A stretch of 64,000 nucleotides of DNA from Gammaproteobacteria bacterium (GTDB lineage Bacteria; Pseudomonadota; Gammaproteobacteria; Steroidobacterales; JABDKV01), in the NCBI GenBank assembly GCA_029862165.1, contig JAOTXU010000010.1, positions 1-64,000 of the forward strand. The letters are read 5' to 3'. Made by a program: the position numbers and the translations under genes. Numbering within the stretch: position 1 is the first letter of the stretch; each line of letters opens with the position of its first letter. Positions 15,954-24,721 of the stretch are shown in pieces. Below the pieces are notes generated by a model that was given only the letters and a program-made list of their open reading frames with translations, searched no databases and had not been told where the DNA came from.

Positions 15954-18458
15954 CTACGAAGCGGTGCCCTTTTTATAAATTTCCGAGAGCTTTGCCAGTG
16001 CTGCAGTGAGATCCGGTTTCGTGTCAAAAATTTCGATCATTGGATCGGCATGCAGGGCGCTCATGCGGCGCAGCGCATTTTTGATGTGATATTTCTCGTT
16101 GTTGTTTGAATTTTTAACTTCGGTCCAGCGTAATGGCATTGACACCGGTGCCGCCGGTCTGGGCCGTACGCTAAAAGGCGATACGAGTGTTCGACCGTGT
16201 CCGTTTTGTACGAAGTCGACATAGACTTTGCCACCGCGTTTCGCTGGATTACGGGTAACAGTCGCAATATCCGGTAGTTCGCGTGTAATTAATGTGGCAA
16301 TCAACTCCGAGAATGACTTTGATTGGTCATACGTGCACTGACCACCTAGTGGTATCAGCACGTGTAGACCGGTTGAGCCGCTGGTTTTGACAAAGGTCGG
16401 CAGCTCAATCTGGTCGCACAGCTTTTTTATTGCCTTTGCGATTTTCACGACATCCGAGAACGGTGCTTCCTTGGGATCGAGGTCGAGGATTGACCAGTCC
16501 GGGTGTTCCAGTGCTGCGACACGACTGGACCATATGTGCAGCGGGATCGTGCCCATATTGATAATGTACAAAAGCGTCTCGATATCGTCGATGATGAAAT
16601 AGTGCAGCTCGCGTTCGGCATGTTCACTCCAGACCACTTCACGTCGTATCCAGTCCGGCACAAAAGCCGGCGCATCTTTTTGAAAGAACGATTTTCCGTC
16701 TATGCCGTCGGGATACCGAGTCAACACGACGGGCCGGTCGAGCAAATATGGCAGCATCCACGGCGAGATCGCACGGTAATACTCAATCAGATCGCCCTTG
16801 GTGAATTGCTCCTGCGGCCAGAAAATCTTGTCCAGATTGCTGAATGGCACCTCTCGTTCCACCGGATCCGGGTCATCCAAAGGCGCCGGTGGATCGGCAT
16901 TGTGCAAATAACAATCGGCAGGGGCCTTGTCGGCGCGAAAATGCTCGAATACCGGTTGACGCAGTTGCCGGTCTGCTGTGACCTCTTTGTATTTCACTTG
17001 TGCAACCAGTTCGGCCGCCACCCAGTGATATCCGTGAGTACCCGGCGCATCTATCGGAGGCTCTGCAGCAGGCATGGCGCGCAACAACTCGCCGATTTCT
17101 TCCAGCTGGCTATGGTTGAAGCCAGATCCTACCCTGCCGGTATAATAGAAATTATTACCATCGGTCTGCGCCAGCAACAAGGCGCCAAAGCCCTTTTTGC
17201 CGCTCTTGGGTTCGCTAAAACCGACAACTGCAAAGTCATCCGTGCGGATTGAGACAATCTTGCGCCAGTCGGCTGAACGTTTGCCCACGTATTTCGAATC
17301 AGTTTTCTTGGCGACTACGCCTTCGAGGCCCATTTCCCGCATCTGTTCAAACATTGCCTCGCCGTGTTCGACGATGTGATCGGAATATTTCAAAGGGCCC
17401 ACACTGGGTAGTAACTCACACAACAAGGCCTTGCGTTTTTCCAATGGCAGCTCTCGCAGGTCATGGCCATCGAAGGCAAGCAGGTCGAACAAATACAAAG
17501 AGGCAGGCAGTTGCACTGCAGCGCGTGCCACATCGGTTTTTTTTGTCAATCGGCCCCGTTTTTGTAATAAGGAAAAAGACGGCAGCCCTTTTTGGTCATG
17601 GACGACCACTTCGCCGTCCATCACAAAATGATCGAAGGGCAATGCGGCAACGGCGTCGGCAATCTCGGGAAATGTCACGGTCAGGTCGTTACCATTGCGC
17701 GAATAAAGTTTTGCTGCGTCGTGTTCGTGAACAATGACGAGACGATAGCCGTCGTATTTGATTTCAAAAACCCACTTGGCGTCGGAAAACGGCTCGGCCG
17801 TTTCGGCCAGCATTGGTTTGATGCTAGTTACTTTCGCAGTAAATTTTGGCGTCTTGAGTTTTTTCAGTCTGGCTATGACGCGTGATTCGGCGCTTTCACC
17901 ACGGCCTACTTGCTCAACCGTACGGCCCGAGAGTATTGAATCGGGTGGATAGCCCGCCGTACCGGCTTCGGAAACATGCGCATCGCGTTCTTTGATCAGC
18001 AGCCAGTCTTTCTTGCCCTGGCGGGTCTTGATTAATGCCCACTTGCCACGCAGTTTGTAGCCGTGTAACTCGAACGCCATTTTGCCTTTAGCCAGTTCGG
18101 CGTTCGGATCGCCTGTGGGGACCCATGCGCCACGGTCCCAGACGATTACTGCGCCGGCACCGTAGTTGCCGGCTGGTATGTTGCCCTCAAATCCGCCGTA
18201 CTCGATGGGGTGGTCCTCGGTCATCACCGCAAAGCGCTTGTCGGCGGGATTGGGGGATGGCCCTTTGGGAACCGCCCAGCTTCGCAACACCCCGTCGATC
18301 TCGAGGCGAAAGTCGTAATGGTTGGCAGTGGCCGCATGATGTTGAACCACAAACAAGCCGCCACCACCAGATGTTGTGCCACCAAACGGTTCGGGAGTTG
18401 AGTCAGCCTTTCGCTTTTGACGATAAGCCTCTAATTTATCTGTATTTCTTGCGGACAT
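15954..18458 (-). CDS. ligD: ATP-dependent DNA ligase D (NHEJ: phosphoesterase-ligase-polymerase)
   Basis: This 834-residue enzyme has the Pseudomonas-type domain order. The 3'-phosphoesterase domain (about 35-160) has FVVQHHAATANHYDFRLE and the ENIP-like GNIPAGNYG. The ligase domain (about 215-510) has the nucleotidyl lysine Lys234 in FEIKYDGYRL, MDGEVV, and GLEGVVAKK. The C-terminal primase-polymerase domain (about 540-834) has NLDKIFWP, the metal motif ILDLDP, and KTSGSTGLHVLIPL. It repairs double-strand breaks together with Ku, by end processing, fill-in or ribonucleotide addition, and sealing. It is divergent from ku, with only about 27 bp between the start codons, so the two are probably co-expressed. 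Confidence 0.96.
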   Translation of the reverse strand: MSARNTDKLEAYRQKRKADSTPEPFGGTTSGGGGLFVVQHHAATANHYDFRLEIDGVLRSWAVPKGPSPNPADKRFAVMTEDHPIEYGGFEGNIPAGNYGAGAVIVWDRGAWVPTGDPNAELAKGKMAFELHGYKLRGKWALIKTRQGKKDWLLIKERDAHVSEAGTAGYPPDSILSGRTVEQVGRGESAESRVIARLKKLKTPKFTAKVTSIKPMLAETAEPFSDAKWVFEIKYDGYRLVIVHEHDAAKLYSRNGNDLTVTFPEIADAVAALPFDHFVMDGEVVVHDQKGLPSFSLLQKRGRLTKKTDVARAAVQLPASLYLFDLLAFDGHDLRELPLEKRKALLCELLPSVGPLKYSDHIVEHGEAMFEQMREMGLEGVVAKKTDSKYVGKRSADWRKIVSIRTDDFAVVGFSEPKSGKKGFGALLLAQTDGNNFYYTGRVGSGFNHSQLEEIGELLRAMPAAEPPIDAPGTHGYHWVAAELVAQVKYKEVTADRQLRQPVFEHFRADKAPADCYLHNADPPAPLDDPDPVEREVPFSNLDKIFWPQEQFTKGDLIEYYRAISPWMLPYLLDRPVVLTRYPDGIDGKSFFQKDAPAFVPDWIRREVVWSEHAERELHYFIIDDIETLLYIINMGTIPLHIWSSRVAALEHPDWSILDLDPKEAPFSDVVKIAKAIKKLCDQIELPTFVKTSGSTGLHVLIPLGGQCTYDQSKSFSELIATLITRELPDIATVTRNPAKRGGKVYVDFVQNGHGRTLVSPFSVRPRPAAPVSMPLRWTEVKNSNNNEKYHIKNALRRMSALHADPMIEIFDTKPDLTAALAKLSEIYKKGTAS

Positions 18459-18478
18459 GAGGTTGTGTCTATAGTATA
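18449..18478 (+). promoter_or_regulatory. Possible shared ligD/ku promoter box
   Basis: TTGCGG at 18449-18454 and TAGTAT at 18472-18477 are separated by 17 bases and could drive ku, with transcription starting almost at its ATG (a leaderless message). The core TATAGTATA also reads as TATACTATA on the other strand, offering a -10 for ligD, although no good -35 is seen there. The assignment is by eye only. Confidence 0.3.
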
Positions 18479-18485
18479 CGCGCCA

Positions 18486-19334
18486 ATGCGAGCGTTATCT
18501 TCAGCGACGATTTCTTTTGGCCTGGTATCCATCCCGGTCAAGCTGTACTCGGCCTATGAGTCCGGCCAGCAGGTGCGTTTTAACCAGATCGACCGCCGTG
18601 ACGGGTCGCGGGTCAAGCAGCAGCTCATATCGGGCAAATCCGGCGAGCTGGTTCCCAAAGACGAAATCGTCAAGGGCTATGAGTTTGCCAAGGGCCAATA
18701 CGTCCTGTTCACCAAGGAAGAGCTCAAGGCGATTGAGAGTGTGTCTACCCACACGATCGATATCGTCGAATTCGCCAAGGCCGGTCAGGTCGATCGCAAA
18801 TACCTGGATCGTGTTTATTTTCTGGGGGCAGAAAAAGGCGGTACGCGTGCCTACAAACTACTCGCCGATGGTTTGAACAAGACTGATCGTGTAGCGATTG
18901 CCAAATATGCGTCGCGTGGCAAAGAGCACCTGGTCATGCTGCGACCCGAAGGACACGGTCTGGCGATGGAACAGCTGCACTATGCTGATGAACTGCGGTC
19001 GATTGCTGATGTACCAATGGATGATGTCGAGACCAAGAAAGAAGAACTGCAACTGGCGCTGCAGCTAATTGATCAGGCTGCCACTGACAATTTCGATCCG
19101 GAACAATATAAGGACGAAGTCCGCGGACGCATCATGGAAATGATCGACCGCAAGGTCGAAGGCGAAGACATTAGCGTTGCGCCCAGCGAACAGGCCGAGA
19201 CGAAGATCATCGATATCATGGAAGCGCTCAAGGCTAGCCTGGCTGAGGGCAGCACCACGCGCAAGCCCGCGCGTCGGGCCGGGAAAAAGGCCGCTGCGAA
19301 CAAAAAGACCGGTCGCAGTAAGGGTGCTGGCTAA
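18486..19334 (+). CDS. ku: Ku homodimer, NHEJ DNA end-binding protein
   Basis: This gene encodes 282 residues from the ATG at 18486. I reject the GTG at 18465 because bacterial Ku proteins begin MRA-x-SATISFGLVxIPVKLY, which fits MRALSSATISFGLVSIPVKLY exactly. The Ku core covers about 1-255, with FNQIDRRDGSRVKQQLISGKSGELV, EFAKGQYVLFTKEELKAI and DRVYFLGAEKGGTRAY. The C-terminus is a basic Lys/Arg/Ala tail (TTRKPARRAGKKAAANKKTG) of the kind that helps DNA sliding and LigD recruitment. It is divergent from ligD and followed 32 bp later by the MerR-TPR gene. Confidence 0.96.
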   Translation: MRALSSATISFGLVSIPVKLYSAYESGQQVRFNQIDRRDGSRVKQQLISGKSGELVPKDEIVKGYEFAKGQYVLFTKEELKAIESVSTHTIDIVEFAKAGQVDRKYLDRVYFLGAEKGGTRAYKLLADGLNKTDRVAIAKYASRGKEHLVMLRPEGHGLAMEQLHYADELRSIADVPMDDVETKKEELQLALQLIDQAATDNFDPEQYKDEVRGRIMEMIDRKVEGEDISVAPSEQAETKIIDIMEALKASLAEGSTTRKPARRAGKKAAANKKTGRSKGAG

Positions 19335-19366
19335 CTCAGGCATTCACCTGTGCCGCGTGCACCGGT

Positions 19367-20212
19367 ATGCTTTCTGTCATGAAGGGCTATTCCACACGAG
19401 AAGTGGCTGATTTGCTGCACATGCCGCAAGCGCGCGTGCGCTCATTCGCCCGTGCGGGCTTTTTGCACCCGAGTCGTGGTCGCCGCAGCGAATACCGGTT
19501 TTCCTTTCAGGACATCGTCATGTTGCGCGCCGCCAAGGAACTGGACGACGCGCACGTCCCCTCCCGCAAGGTGTGGAAGGCATTGCGTTCATTACAGGAG
19601 CAACTACCAGCCGACCGCTCTCTGGCAACGGTAAGAATAACGGCGGCCGGTGACAATGTGGTTGTACGGGATGCCAGTAGTACCTGGGAACCGTATAGCG
19701 GTCAGGCGGTACTCGAATTCGATGTTGCCGAGTTGGCGCGCGACGCAGCGCCCATGGTGCGTCAGGCAGCTCAGGGTGTAAGCGAAGAACCGGATGCCGA
19801 TGCGGAGGACTGGTACAGGATGGCGATTGACCTGGAAACAGTAGGGGCGAACGATCGGGCAATCGATGCCTACGAGCGTGTCTTGCGCGTGGATCCAACG
19901 CACAACGAGGCAAGGATAAATCTGGGCCTGCTGTATCACGACAATGGTGATCTGCCGGCGGCCGAGCGCCTTTATCGTGATGTACTGGCCGACGACCCGC
20001 GCGACGTGCTGGCCTTGTTCAATCTTGGGGTGGTGCTCGACGATCAGGGGCGCCCGGCACAGGCAAGGGAAGCCTATGAACAGGCCTTGCAGATAGACGC
20101 CGATTTTGCCGACGCACACTTCAATCTGGCGCGATTACATGAACGTGATGGCCATGCTGCGCAGGCCTTGCGTCACTTGTCCCGCTATCGGGCATTAACG
20201 CGCGGGGCCTAA
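19367..20212 (+). CDS. MerR-type HTH protein fused to TPR repeats
   Basis: This 281-residue protein (ATG at 19367; ATG at 19379 is also possible) has an N-terminal MerR-like winged helix (about 5-75: YSTREVADLLHMPQARVRSFARAGFLHPSRGRRSEYRFSFQDIVML) and a linker. Three to four tetratricopeptide repeats follow (about 145-275), with the pattern W-x2-A, YERVLRVDPTHNEARINLGLLYHDNGDLPAAERLYRDVL. TPRs mediate protein contact, so DNA binding may be coupled to a partner protein instead of a small ligand. It lies 32 bp after ku on the same strand, which suggests control of, or a role with, the end-joining genes. Family members near ku/ligD are familiar to me, but no function is established. Confidence 0.75.
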   Translation: MLSVMKGYSTREVADLLHMPQARVRSFARAGFLHPSRGRRSEYRFSFQDIVMLRAAKELDDAHVPSRKVWKALRSLQEQLPADRSLATVRITAAGDNVVVRDASSTWEPYSGQAVLEFDVAELARDAAPMVRQAAQGVSEEPDADAEDWYRMAIDLETVGANDRAIDAYERVLRVDPTHNEARINLGLLYHDNGDLPAAERLYRDVLADDPRDVLALFNLGVVLDDQGRPAQAREAYEQALQIDADFADAHFNLARLHERDGHAAQALRHLSRYRALTRGA

Positions 20213-20290
20213 GAGCTCAACTGTCTTGAACTTGGTATCTGTCCTGCAGGTCACAGATAATAGGGCCATCTGGTGCATTGAGGCATATCC

Positions 20291-21901
20291 ATGACCGTAT
20301 TGCCGTTTGTTGACCTGACTATTCGCCTGCTGCTCGTCACGGTGATTGGCTGGCTGGCCTACCGTTCCTTTGAAAGACGATCCATACACCTGGGTGATGA
20401 GCCAACCCTGCCACAATATTTTGTGCGTCGGGCCGTCTATAGAAGCGGTGTGGCGGCGTACATTGCCATTGTTGCTGGCTTGTATTTCCTGGCGCTCACT
20501 TTCTGGTTTCCGACATTTCCACTTGTTGAAGCCAGCGCGAGTCTGCGTGGTGCGTCTGTCGCAAGCTGGTTCGTCAATCTCGACGAGAGTCATGTGTTAC
20601 CGATAATAGCGACGGGCGTTTTTATTGCACTGCTGTTGTGGGAGAGCAGGATTAATCCGTTGCCGGCGGTCCGCGACGCCATCTATGACGTATCAGCAAT
20701 CCCGCGTCGCGCGGTTGAAGTCTACGATGTGTTGCGTCGTTCACGTCTGGCCGCTATTAAGGGCAGTGAACGCGAGCAGATCATGTCGCGACTGCTGATC
20801 CCAACTTTAGACTTGGGGGATTTCGACAAAGCCGGTGCATCGGTCGAATATCGCTGGGCACGTAATTGTGTGTTGTTCGACAAGATCCGATTTTATGCCG
20901 ACCAGGCATCCTATGCGCGACTCTTTGCAGAGCCGTCGCTAAAGTGGGGAGACATCTGTATTTCCTTTAATCGCATGTCCGAACGAGTCGCCGTCTGGAA
21001 GCGCGGCCCGACGCATTACACCAAGACAATTAGTTTGCTCACCGAACTTGATGAACTGAATCGATGGCTGTGTCGCTTGCTTGCCGGGCTGAGTATTTTT
21101 GGTGCCGGCAGCGAAAAAGAGCTTTGGACTAATGTCGCCCGTCTGGGTGGCACACCGCATCAGGCGGTACTCAAGCACTCGTGGAAATATATTATGACCT
21201 TCGCCGTCGCGCTGGCGGTGGGAGTCATGGCGGGCCGGGAGTTGTCGGTGTTCTTTTATACGGGTTTCGTGGATTCCACCAGCGAGCTGAGGCATTTCAA
21301 CATTGAAACTTCCCGCTGGATTATTTATTCACTGGGGATCTATCTGCTGCCCATCATGCTGGTATTTGCCGCAAGACTCACTTCGTATCGAATCATCCCG
21401 GATGTCAACGAGCGCTTTTATGGGTTTTATGCGTTGATGGTCGTTATGGGCTTCCTTGTAAGTACCTCTGCGTCCGCGCTCATCCTGGGTCTCAGCGCCG
21501 ATGCCGAGAATTTCAACTTCAGTGAGAGCTTTAGTGCCTCAATGCGCTGGGGCATTTTGCCTGCGATGTTGTGTGGTTTTATCGCGTATCAGATGGATTC
21601 TCTGGTGTCCGACGACGAAGCAAAAATGGAAATGCTCTGGCGTGCAGTCGCACGTTTTTGTGTGTGGGCGCTAATCGGCATGGTCATCATGCTCTATGCC
21701 ACAGACGATTTACGTACGATTGATCCGGAGCTGAGGTTTACGGTCGTCATGGCCACGACTTTACTGGTTGGCAGTCTCGCGGCAGTAACCCGTTTCAAGA
21801 CCGTGCAGTCGTATATTGCAGACCTGGCCACCAGTGCTTCGCAAGAAGAGCTGGCGGCCAAGGTTACTCAATTTCCGTCGGAGCAAAACCAGCGCTCCTG
21901 A
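20291..21901 (+). CDS. Unrecognised polytopic membrane protein
   Basis: This is a 536-residue integral membrane protein that I do not recognise. Hydrophobic segments lie at about 5-23, 55-80, 103-118, then about 303-325, 347-368, 378-405, 420-440, 455-475 and 485-505, so two or three N-terminal and about six C-terminal helices flank a soluble middle domain (about 120-300). The middle domain has the sequence RNCVLFDKIRFYADQASYARLF and ends near LFAGLSIFGAG-like hydrophobic residues (LLAGLSIFGAGSEKELWTNVARLGG). No catalytic motif was seen. Its closest neighbour is the MerR-TPR gene 78 bp upstream, on the same strand, and a large palindrome follows its stop. Confidence 0.7.
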   Translation: MTVLPFVDLTIRLLLVTVIGWLAYRSFERRSIHLGDEPTLPQYFVRRAVYRSGVAAYIAIVAGLYFLALTFWFPTFPLVEASASLRGASVASWFVNLDESHVLPIIATGVFIALLLWESRINPLPAVRDAIYDVSAIPRRAVEVYDVLRRSRLAAIKGSEREQIMSRLLIPTLDLGDFDKAGASVEYRWARNCVLFDKIRFYADQASYARLFAEPSLKWGDICISFNRMSERVAVWKRGPTHYTKTISLLTELDELNRWLCRLLAGLSIFGAGSEKELWTNVARLGGTPHQAVLKHSWKYIMTFAVALAVGVMAGRELSVFFYTGFVDSTSELRHFNIETSRWIIYSLGIYLLPIMLVFAARLTSYRIIPDVNERFYGFYALMVVMGFLVSTSASALILGLSADAENFNFSESFSASMRWGILPAMLCGFIAYQMDSLVSDDEAKMEMLWRAVARFCVWALIGMVIMLYATDDLRTIDPELRFTVVMATTLLVGSLAAVTRFKTVQSYIADLATSASQEELAAKVTQFPSEQNQRS

Positions 21902-21913
21902 TAACTATTTGCT

Positions 21914-22031
21914 CCCTGGCGGGGCGGGAATAAGAAAGCGAGAATGAGTATTTCGCGAGAGGCCCCCTCCGGGGGACCACTCGCGGGATATTTTTTCTTT
22001 CTTATTCCTCTTCGGTCGGGGAGCGCCAGGG
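21914..22031. repeat. Nested 118-bp palindrome between convergent genes, including a terminator-like core
   Basis: Three nested inverted arms share one centre. The outer arm is CCCTGGCG (21914-21921) with CGCCAGGG (22024-22031). The middle arm is GGAATAAGAAAG (21927-21938) with CTTTCTTATTCC (21997-22008), a perfect 12 bp. The inner arm is CGCGAG-x-GG-CCCCC (21954-21967) with GGGGG-x-CC-x-CTCGCG (21971-21985). A TATTTTTTCTTT tract follows the inner stem on the plus strand, so the core can act as an intrinsic terminator for the membrane protein gene. The extra outer arms are more than a terminator needs and might be a small palindromic repeat element. Confidence 0.6.
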
Positions 22032-22056
22032 TGGTGGCCCAACCTTGCGTAATCTC

Positions 22057-23247
22057 TCAGGGCGTCACCGGCACGGACATGGAACTGCGCCCACGGACCC
22101 AGAACAACGCCAATAGCATCAGTAGCAAGGGTGTGATGACAATCATTATGAGATTCGTCCATCCCAGATAATGGATGACCGTCCCGGCAAGCAACGAGCC
22201 GGATGCGGACATCGCGAAGACACTAAAGTCGTTGACCGCTTGTGACTTGAAACGCTCGCTTGTTCTATAAGTGCGGGTTAGCAAGGTTGTGCCACCGATG
22301 TACAAGAAATTCCATCCCACACCCAGCAGGACCAGGGCAAGCCAGTAGTGCATCACTTCGTGACCCTGCAGGCCGACGAGCACGGTAGCCAGCATTATGC
22401 AGGCACCAATTGTCATCATGCGCCGCGTGCCAAGCCACTCGACCAGGAAGCCCGATACCAGTGCCGGTGCGTACATGGCAATGACATGGCTGCGGATTAC
22501 ACTGGCTGTTTGCGTAACGGAATGGCCATCAATGACATGCATACTGATTGGTGTCGCCGTCATGATGAAAGTCATTACGCCATAACCGATGACACCCCCC
22601 ATCATGGCCACGAGGTAGAGCGGTTGGGAGAGTATTTTTCGCAACGGCCGTGCTGATTGCTTCTCCTCTTCCGGGTCACGCGCAGCAACCTGGTTGGTTA
22701 GCGCAAGTAGCAGCAGCGAAGCCAGAAACAGCATTGCTGCAACTGTTAGCAATGTGCCGGCGTAGTTTCCGTCGTCGAGCAAGTTGCGGCCGCGGCTGGC
22801 AAGTTCTGGACCTATCAGCGCACCGCCTATAGAGCCCAGCAACACCAGGGAAATTGCACGCCCAACGCGATGGATCGGCACGCTCTCTGCTGCAGCAAAT
22901 CGATATTGTTGTACAAATGCAAGGTTTGTACCGAGCGTTAAGGTCGCAACGCAGAATAAAAGAAAACTCGCACTGTTGAGCGCATAGGCCGCCAGAAGTG
23001 CAGCTGCAGAACCGACCAGCGCTGCCAGAGAAAAACCCAAACGCCTGCCGATAAGCTTCATGAGCATTGCAGCTGGCACGGTGGACAAAGCCGTGCCAAC
23101 TACCATTAGTGAGACCGGCAGGGTGGCGAGAGCGGGTGTCGGAGCAAGTTTTGAGCCGACTATCCCGCCCAGCATAACAACGACAATGGATGAACTTACC
23201 GCGACGAGCTGGCAGCTAAAAAGTATCCAGAGGTTGCGGTTCAGCAA
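22057..23247 (-). CDS. Major facilitator superfamily transporter
   Basis: This 396-residue protein has about twelve hydrophobic helices and the MFS loop 2-3 signature variant (KLIGRRLGFSLAALVG). It begins LNRNLWILFSCQLVAVSSSIVVVMLGGIVG and has a central cytoplasmic loop with basic/acidic residues (about 190-205, AARDPEEEKQSARPLRK). This resembles a drug:proton or uncharacterised sugar-type MFS exporter in which helices 1-6 and 7-12 form two bundles. Substrate is unknown. It is the first gene of a minus-strand set; the glutaredoxin gene upstream ends 11 bp before it. The palindrome lies just beyond its stop. Confidence 0.85.
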   Translation of the reverse strand: MLNRNLWILFSCQLVAVSSSIVVVMLGGIVGSKLAPTPALATLPVSLMVVGTALSTVPAAMLMKLIGRRLGFSLAALVGSAAALLAAYALNSASFLLFCVATLTLGTNLAFVQQYRFAAAESVPIHRVGRAISLVLLGSIGGALIGPELASRGRNLLDDGNYAGTLLTVAAMLFLASLLLLALTNQVAARDPEEEKQSARPLRKILSQPLYLVAMMGGVIGYGVMTFIMTATPISMHVIDGHSVTQTASVIRSHVIAMYAPALVSGFLVEWLGTRRMMTIGACIMLATVLVGLQGHEVMHYWLALVLLGVGWNFLYIGGTTLLTRTYRTSERFKSQAVNDFSVFAMSASGSLLAGTVIHYLGWTNLIMIVITPLLLMLLALFWVRGRSSMSVPVTP

Positions 23248-23258
23248 TCGTGCAACCG

Positions 23259-23603
23259 TTAGTCTTTGTTTTTCGAGTCTAGAGCATCTGCCAAAACCGA
23301 CGGCTGGTAACCTTTGATCACTGTGTCGCCAACGACAATCACGGGAACGCCAAAGGCACCCAAAGCCGTCATTTGCCGCATGGTTGCCGTTGACTGTTCG
23401 ACATCGATCTCAACGTACGGAATGTCGTGCTTGTTGAGAAATGCTCTGGTCTTTGCGCAATAACTACACCACTTGGTCGCATAGAGGGTCACTGCACCTG
23501 ACTGCACGGGGTCATAGTCAATTTCACCAGCCAGGAGCAACTTTAGATTGGGCCAATTGACCGCAATGAGGAAGAGAGAAATCAGGACAATAGCTTGTTT
23601 CAT
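23259..23603 (-). CDS. Membrane-anchored/secreted glutaredoxin-like protein
   Basis: This 114-residue protein has an N-terminal hydrophobic segment (about 4-16, AIVLISLFLIAVNW) that acts as signal or anchor, then a glutaredoxin/thioredoxin fold (about 35-110) with active site CSYC in LYATKWCSYCAKTRAFL, the cis-Pro VPVIVVGDTVIKGY, and the terminal helix. It would reduce or shuffle disulfides outside the cytoplasm, or face the periplasm. It lies one base after the DUF2891 gene, and the two are certainly co-transcribed. The partner is unknown. Confidence 0.85.
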   Translation of the reverse strand: MKQAIVLISLFLIAVNWPNLKLLLAGEIDYDPVQSGAVTLYATKWCSYCAKTRAFLNKHDIPYVEIDVEQSTATMRQMTALGAFGVPVIVVGDTVIKGYQPSVLADALDSKNKD

Positions 23604-23604
23604 G

Positions 23605-24699
23605 TCACTTTTGGCTGACGCATTCGGCGCGCTTGTCGGCGAAACCGCGAGTGGTGACTAGATACGTCGCAAAGCTACCCAGCCAGTGTCCACCTTCGTA
23701 GTACTCTGATGATACTGCAGGCAGAGCGGTGCTGCGATGTACATTGGCAACGCTCAGCAATGCCTCGCAACGGCTGTCACCGTCAGGCAGGCTGGCGGCG
23801 ATTCCTTCCAGCATCCAGGCCCGGCTCAGGTTCAGTCCATCGAGGTGTGCGAGCTTGCCGTCGCTGCGATCGCTTACGCTGGCGACTGGCAGCCAATTCG
23901 ATTCAAATCCGGTCGGAATCCAGGGCAGGAAGTTTTCCAGCCAGGCCGCAAATTGATCGGCTTTCATGACTCGGCGCATGAGATCAGCTTCTGCCAGACA
24001 GGGCGACAAGAAGTCCTGGCCGGATGGCTCATAATTGATTGGGCAGTTTCGATCGGCACCATAGAGTTCGACAATTCTTTTATTCAATAGTTGTGCCAGC
24101 TCTACGTCGCCGGCAACGCGTGCCCAGTCCAGCGCCAAACCAAAGGCGAAGGCCGTCTGTGAGTGTTCGCCGGTGCGAATCGGGTAGTCCAGTTTTGGAA
24201 CCCAGCTTTTGAAACGAGCGGCAGCTTCTTGTTCTATTGGCTCGAGCATTGCTACCCACGATCGTGTTGTTACTGTATCCCATTCACGTAATTCTGCGGT
24301 CAGTTGCAGTAACCACGCCAGACCATAGGGTCTTTCAAAAGAAGCCCGGTTCTCGCGACTGAGATAGATTAATTCTTGTGCAGCCGCCGAATCTGAGAAA
24401 CTCTTGTCAAGCGCAGTCAGCGCTGCTGGCGTGAATGCAGCCTGCGGGAATTCACGGGCCAGGCGGGCAAGTAGCCAATGACCATGAACTGAGGAGTGCC
24501 AGTCGAAACAACCATAGAATATCGGTGTAAGTTCACGCGGTGGCGCGACATCGTCATCGCTGGCCAGTACATGGGAAATTTTGTTCGGATACTCCTGATG
24601 CACACACTCCAGCGCTAGGGCCGCAAAACGTGCTGCTTCATCCGCATCGAGTGCAAACGCATTTGTGCAAAGGAGCAATAACAGCAACCAATATTTCAT
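23605..24699 (-). CDS. Exported DUF2891 family protein
   Basis: This 364-residue protein has a signal peptide (MKYWLLLLLLCTNAFA) followed by a largely helical body. The DUF2891 hallmark is at about 50-80: PPRELTPIFYGCFDWHSSVHGHWLLARL, with the conserved Cys, Asp-Trp-His and His-Gly-His residues. Further conserved patches are YPIRTGEHSQTAFAFGLALDWAR and EGGHWLGSFATYLVTTRG near the C-terminus. The helical repeats recall alpha/alpha-toroid enzymes, and a hydrolase or isomerase on a sugar-like substrate is conceivable, but no activity is known. It is followed at one base by the glutaredoxin gene and preceded 22 bp upstream by the PAP2 gene, all on the minus strand. Confidence 0.85.
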   Translation of the reverse strand: MKYWLLLLLLCTNAFALDADEAARFAALALECVHQEYPNKISHVLASDDDVAPPRELTPIFYGCFDWHSSVHGHWLLARLAREFPQAAFTPAALTALDKSFSDSAAAQELIYLSRENRASFERPYGLAWLLQLTAELREWDTVTTRSWVAMLEPIEQEAAARFKSWVPKLDYPIRTGEHSQTAFAFGLALDWARVAGDVELAQLLNKRIVELYGADRNCPINYEPSGQDFLSPCLAEADLMRRVMKADQFAAWLENFLPWIPTGFESNWLPVASVSDRSDGKLAHLDGLNLSRAWMLEGIAASLPDGDSRCEALLSVANVHRSTALPAVSSEYYEGGHWLGSFATYLVTTRGFADKRAECVSQK

Positions 24700-24721
24700 G
24701 TGTGGAGTCGGCCCGGGCGTG

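Noticed and set aside
16503..17252. 249-residue open frame on the plus strand
   Set aside because: It is a shadow of ligD, whose motifs on the minus strand are unambiguous.
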